Made by a program: the position numbers and the translations under genes
NCBI GenBank assembly: GCA_964511185.1
Contig: CAZEDU010000027.1
Location: 1 to 47,469, forward strand
Reading direction: 5' to 3'
DNA length: 47,469 nt
Origin: CAZEDU01 sp964511185
GTDB taxonomy: Bacteria > Myxococcota > Myxococcia > Myxococcales > Myxococcaceae
The notes under the pieces: generated by a model
Told to the model about the DNA's origin: nothing
Seen by the model: only the letters and a program-made list of their open reading frames with translations
Database searches by the model: none
Shown here: piece after piece, positions 47,235-47,469 of the stretch
Layout of the letters: each line of letters begins with the position of its first letter
Numbering within the stretch: the stretch's first letter is position 1

Positions 47235-47469
47235 TGCGGATGGCCACGGCGGGGTCGAGGCGCGCCGCGCGCCGCGCCGGGAGCACGGCGGCGACGAGGC
47301 CCGTGATGAGCGCGAGCGCCGTGGTGCTGAGGAAGAGCGCGGCGTCGAGCTGGACCGGGAAGCGCGGGCTGCCATCGGGCAGCGAGTCGATGTGGCCGAA
47401 GAGCGTCGCGAGGCCCCCGCCCAGGGCCGAGCCGAGCGCCGCCCCGAGCAGGCCGACGATCGCGCCCTG
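47227..47469 (-). CDS. FtsX-type ABC transporter permease, C-terminal part (runs off the window)
   Basis: The last 80 residues of a MacB/LolC-type permease, open to the end of the window. Two transmembrane helices (IVGLLGAALGSALGGG and FLSTTALALITGLVAAVLP) and the terminal ARRAARLDPAVAIRSE are the classic end of FtsX-domain permeases. The 5' part lies beyond 47469. It overlaps the ATPase start by eight bases, as in LolCDE- or MacB-like operons that move lipoproteins, lipids or peptides across the envelope. Confidence 0.88.
   Translation of the reverse strand, partial: QGAIVGLLGAALGSALGGGLATLFGHIDSLPDGSPRFPVQLDAALFLSTTALALITGLVAAVLPARRAARLDPAVAIRSE

Noticed and set aside
47235..47375. N-terminal extension of the ABC ATPase reading frame upstream of the GTG at 47234
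   Set aside because: That stretch is the out-of-frame shadow of the FtsX permease, which has a typical DPAVAIRSE end.

Overview
The window is GC-rich throughout and almost fully coding. Many genes start with GTG and many stop/start codons overlap (ATGA, GTGA, TGATG). It looks like a predatory/multicellular Myxococcota (Cystobacterineae-like). Supporting signs are a Lon protease very close in sequence to the myxobacterial LonV type, MYXO-CTERM sorting tails (an invariant Cys, a hydrophobic stretch and Arg-rich end) on at least two secreted proteins plus an internal one, a dense two-component/NtrC cluster, and many lipoproteins. Two 10-base N runs (32491-32500 and 45582-45591) show it is a draft scaffold, so single-base frameshifts should be read with caution. 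No tRNA, rRNA, CRISPR array, insertion sequence or prophage was seen.

Layout. 54-8445 (+): a prolyl oligopeptidase lipoprotein, Lon, a single-domain response regulator, a YqgE-BolA-monothiol glutaredoxin-DUF2914 gene row, and an outer-membrane barrel protein. 8446-8946 holds no gene but carries paired palindromes and a ~180-nt structured RNA candidate with 6S-like architecture and a U-run. 8947-12060 (-): a secreted MYXO-CTERM lipoprotein, a remnant of a small secreted protein, and Xaa-Pro aminopeptidase. 12101-17503 (-): a signalling cluster of receiver, GAF-PAS-kinase, receiver-PAS-kinase and NtrC-type sigma54 activator; both kinases carry the same C-X10-C-X2-C motif in the PAS domain. 17536-21319 (-): a matrixin-like protease with an internal MYXO-CTERM segment, a lipoprotein whose ribosome binding site lies inside a perfect hairpin, rsmE and preA. 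21370-34569 (+): a DTW-domain tRNA-modification protein, a giant Ig-repeat surface protein broken by one frameshift, a MepA/LysM peptidoglycan hydrolase, an NfeD protease/stomatin pair, two small lipoproteins, and an M66-like metalloprotease.

34591-39213: a BNR-propeller protein and a TfuA-YcaO pair (-), which marks backbone thioamidation. They lie next to an M48 lipoprotein (+) and a 74-residue Cys-containing small protein (-). 39363-42741 (-): an ECF sigma factor, a membrane-anchored DUF4384/FecR-like regulator, and a secreted caspase fused to GAQ-G-N surface repeats and a barrel-like C-terminus; all three overlap by 1-4 bases. 42976-44327 (+): a 70-residue protein translationally coupled to a FIST sensor. 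44383-47469: a small membrane protein, a zinc-ribbon M50-like protease (spanning an N gap), a TANGO2/NRDE protein, and on the minus strand the end of an FtsX-type permease, a truncated ABC ATPase and a small protein coupled to it.

The best candidates for something undescribed are the orphan TfuA-YcaO pair, the sigma/anti-sigma/caspase-surface-repeat operon, the 6S-like RNA, and the RBS-sequestering hairpin at 19369-19409.
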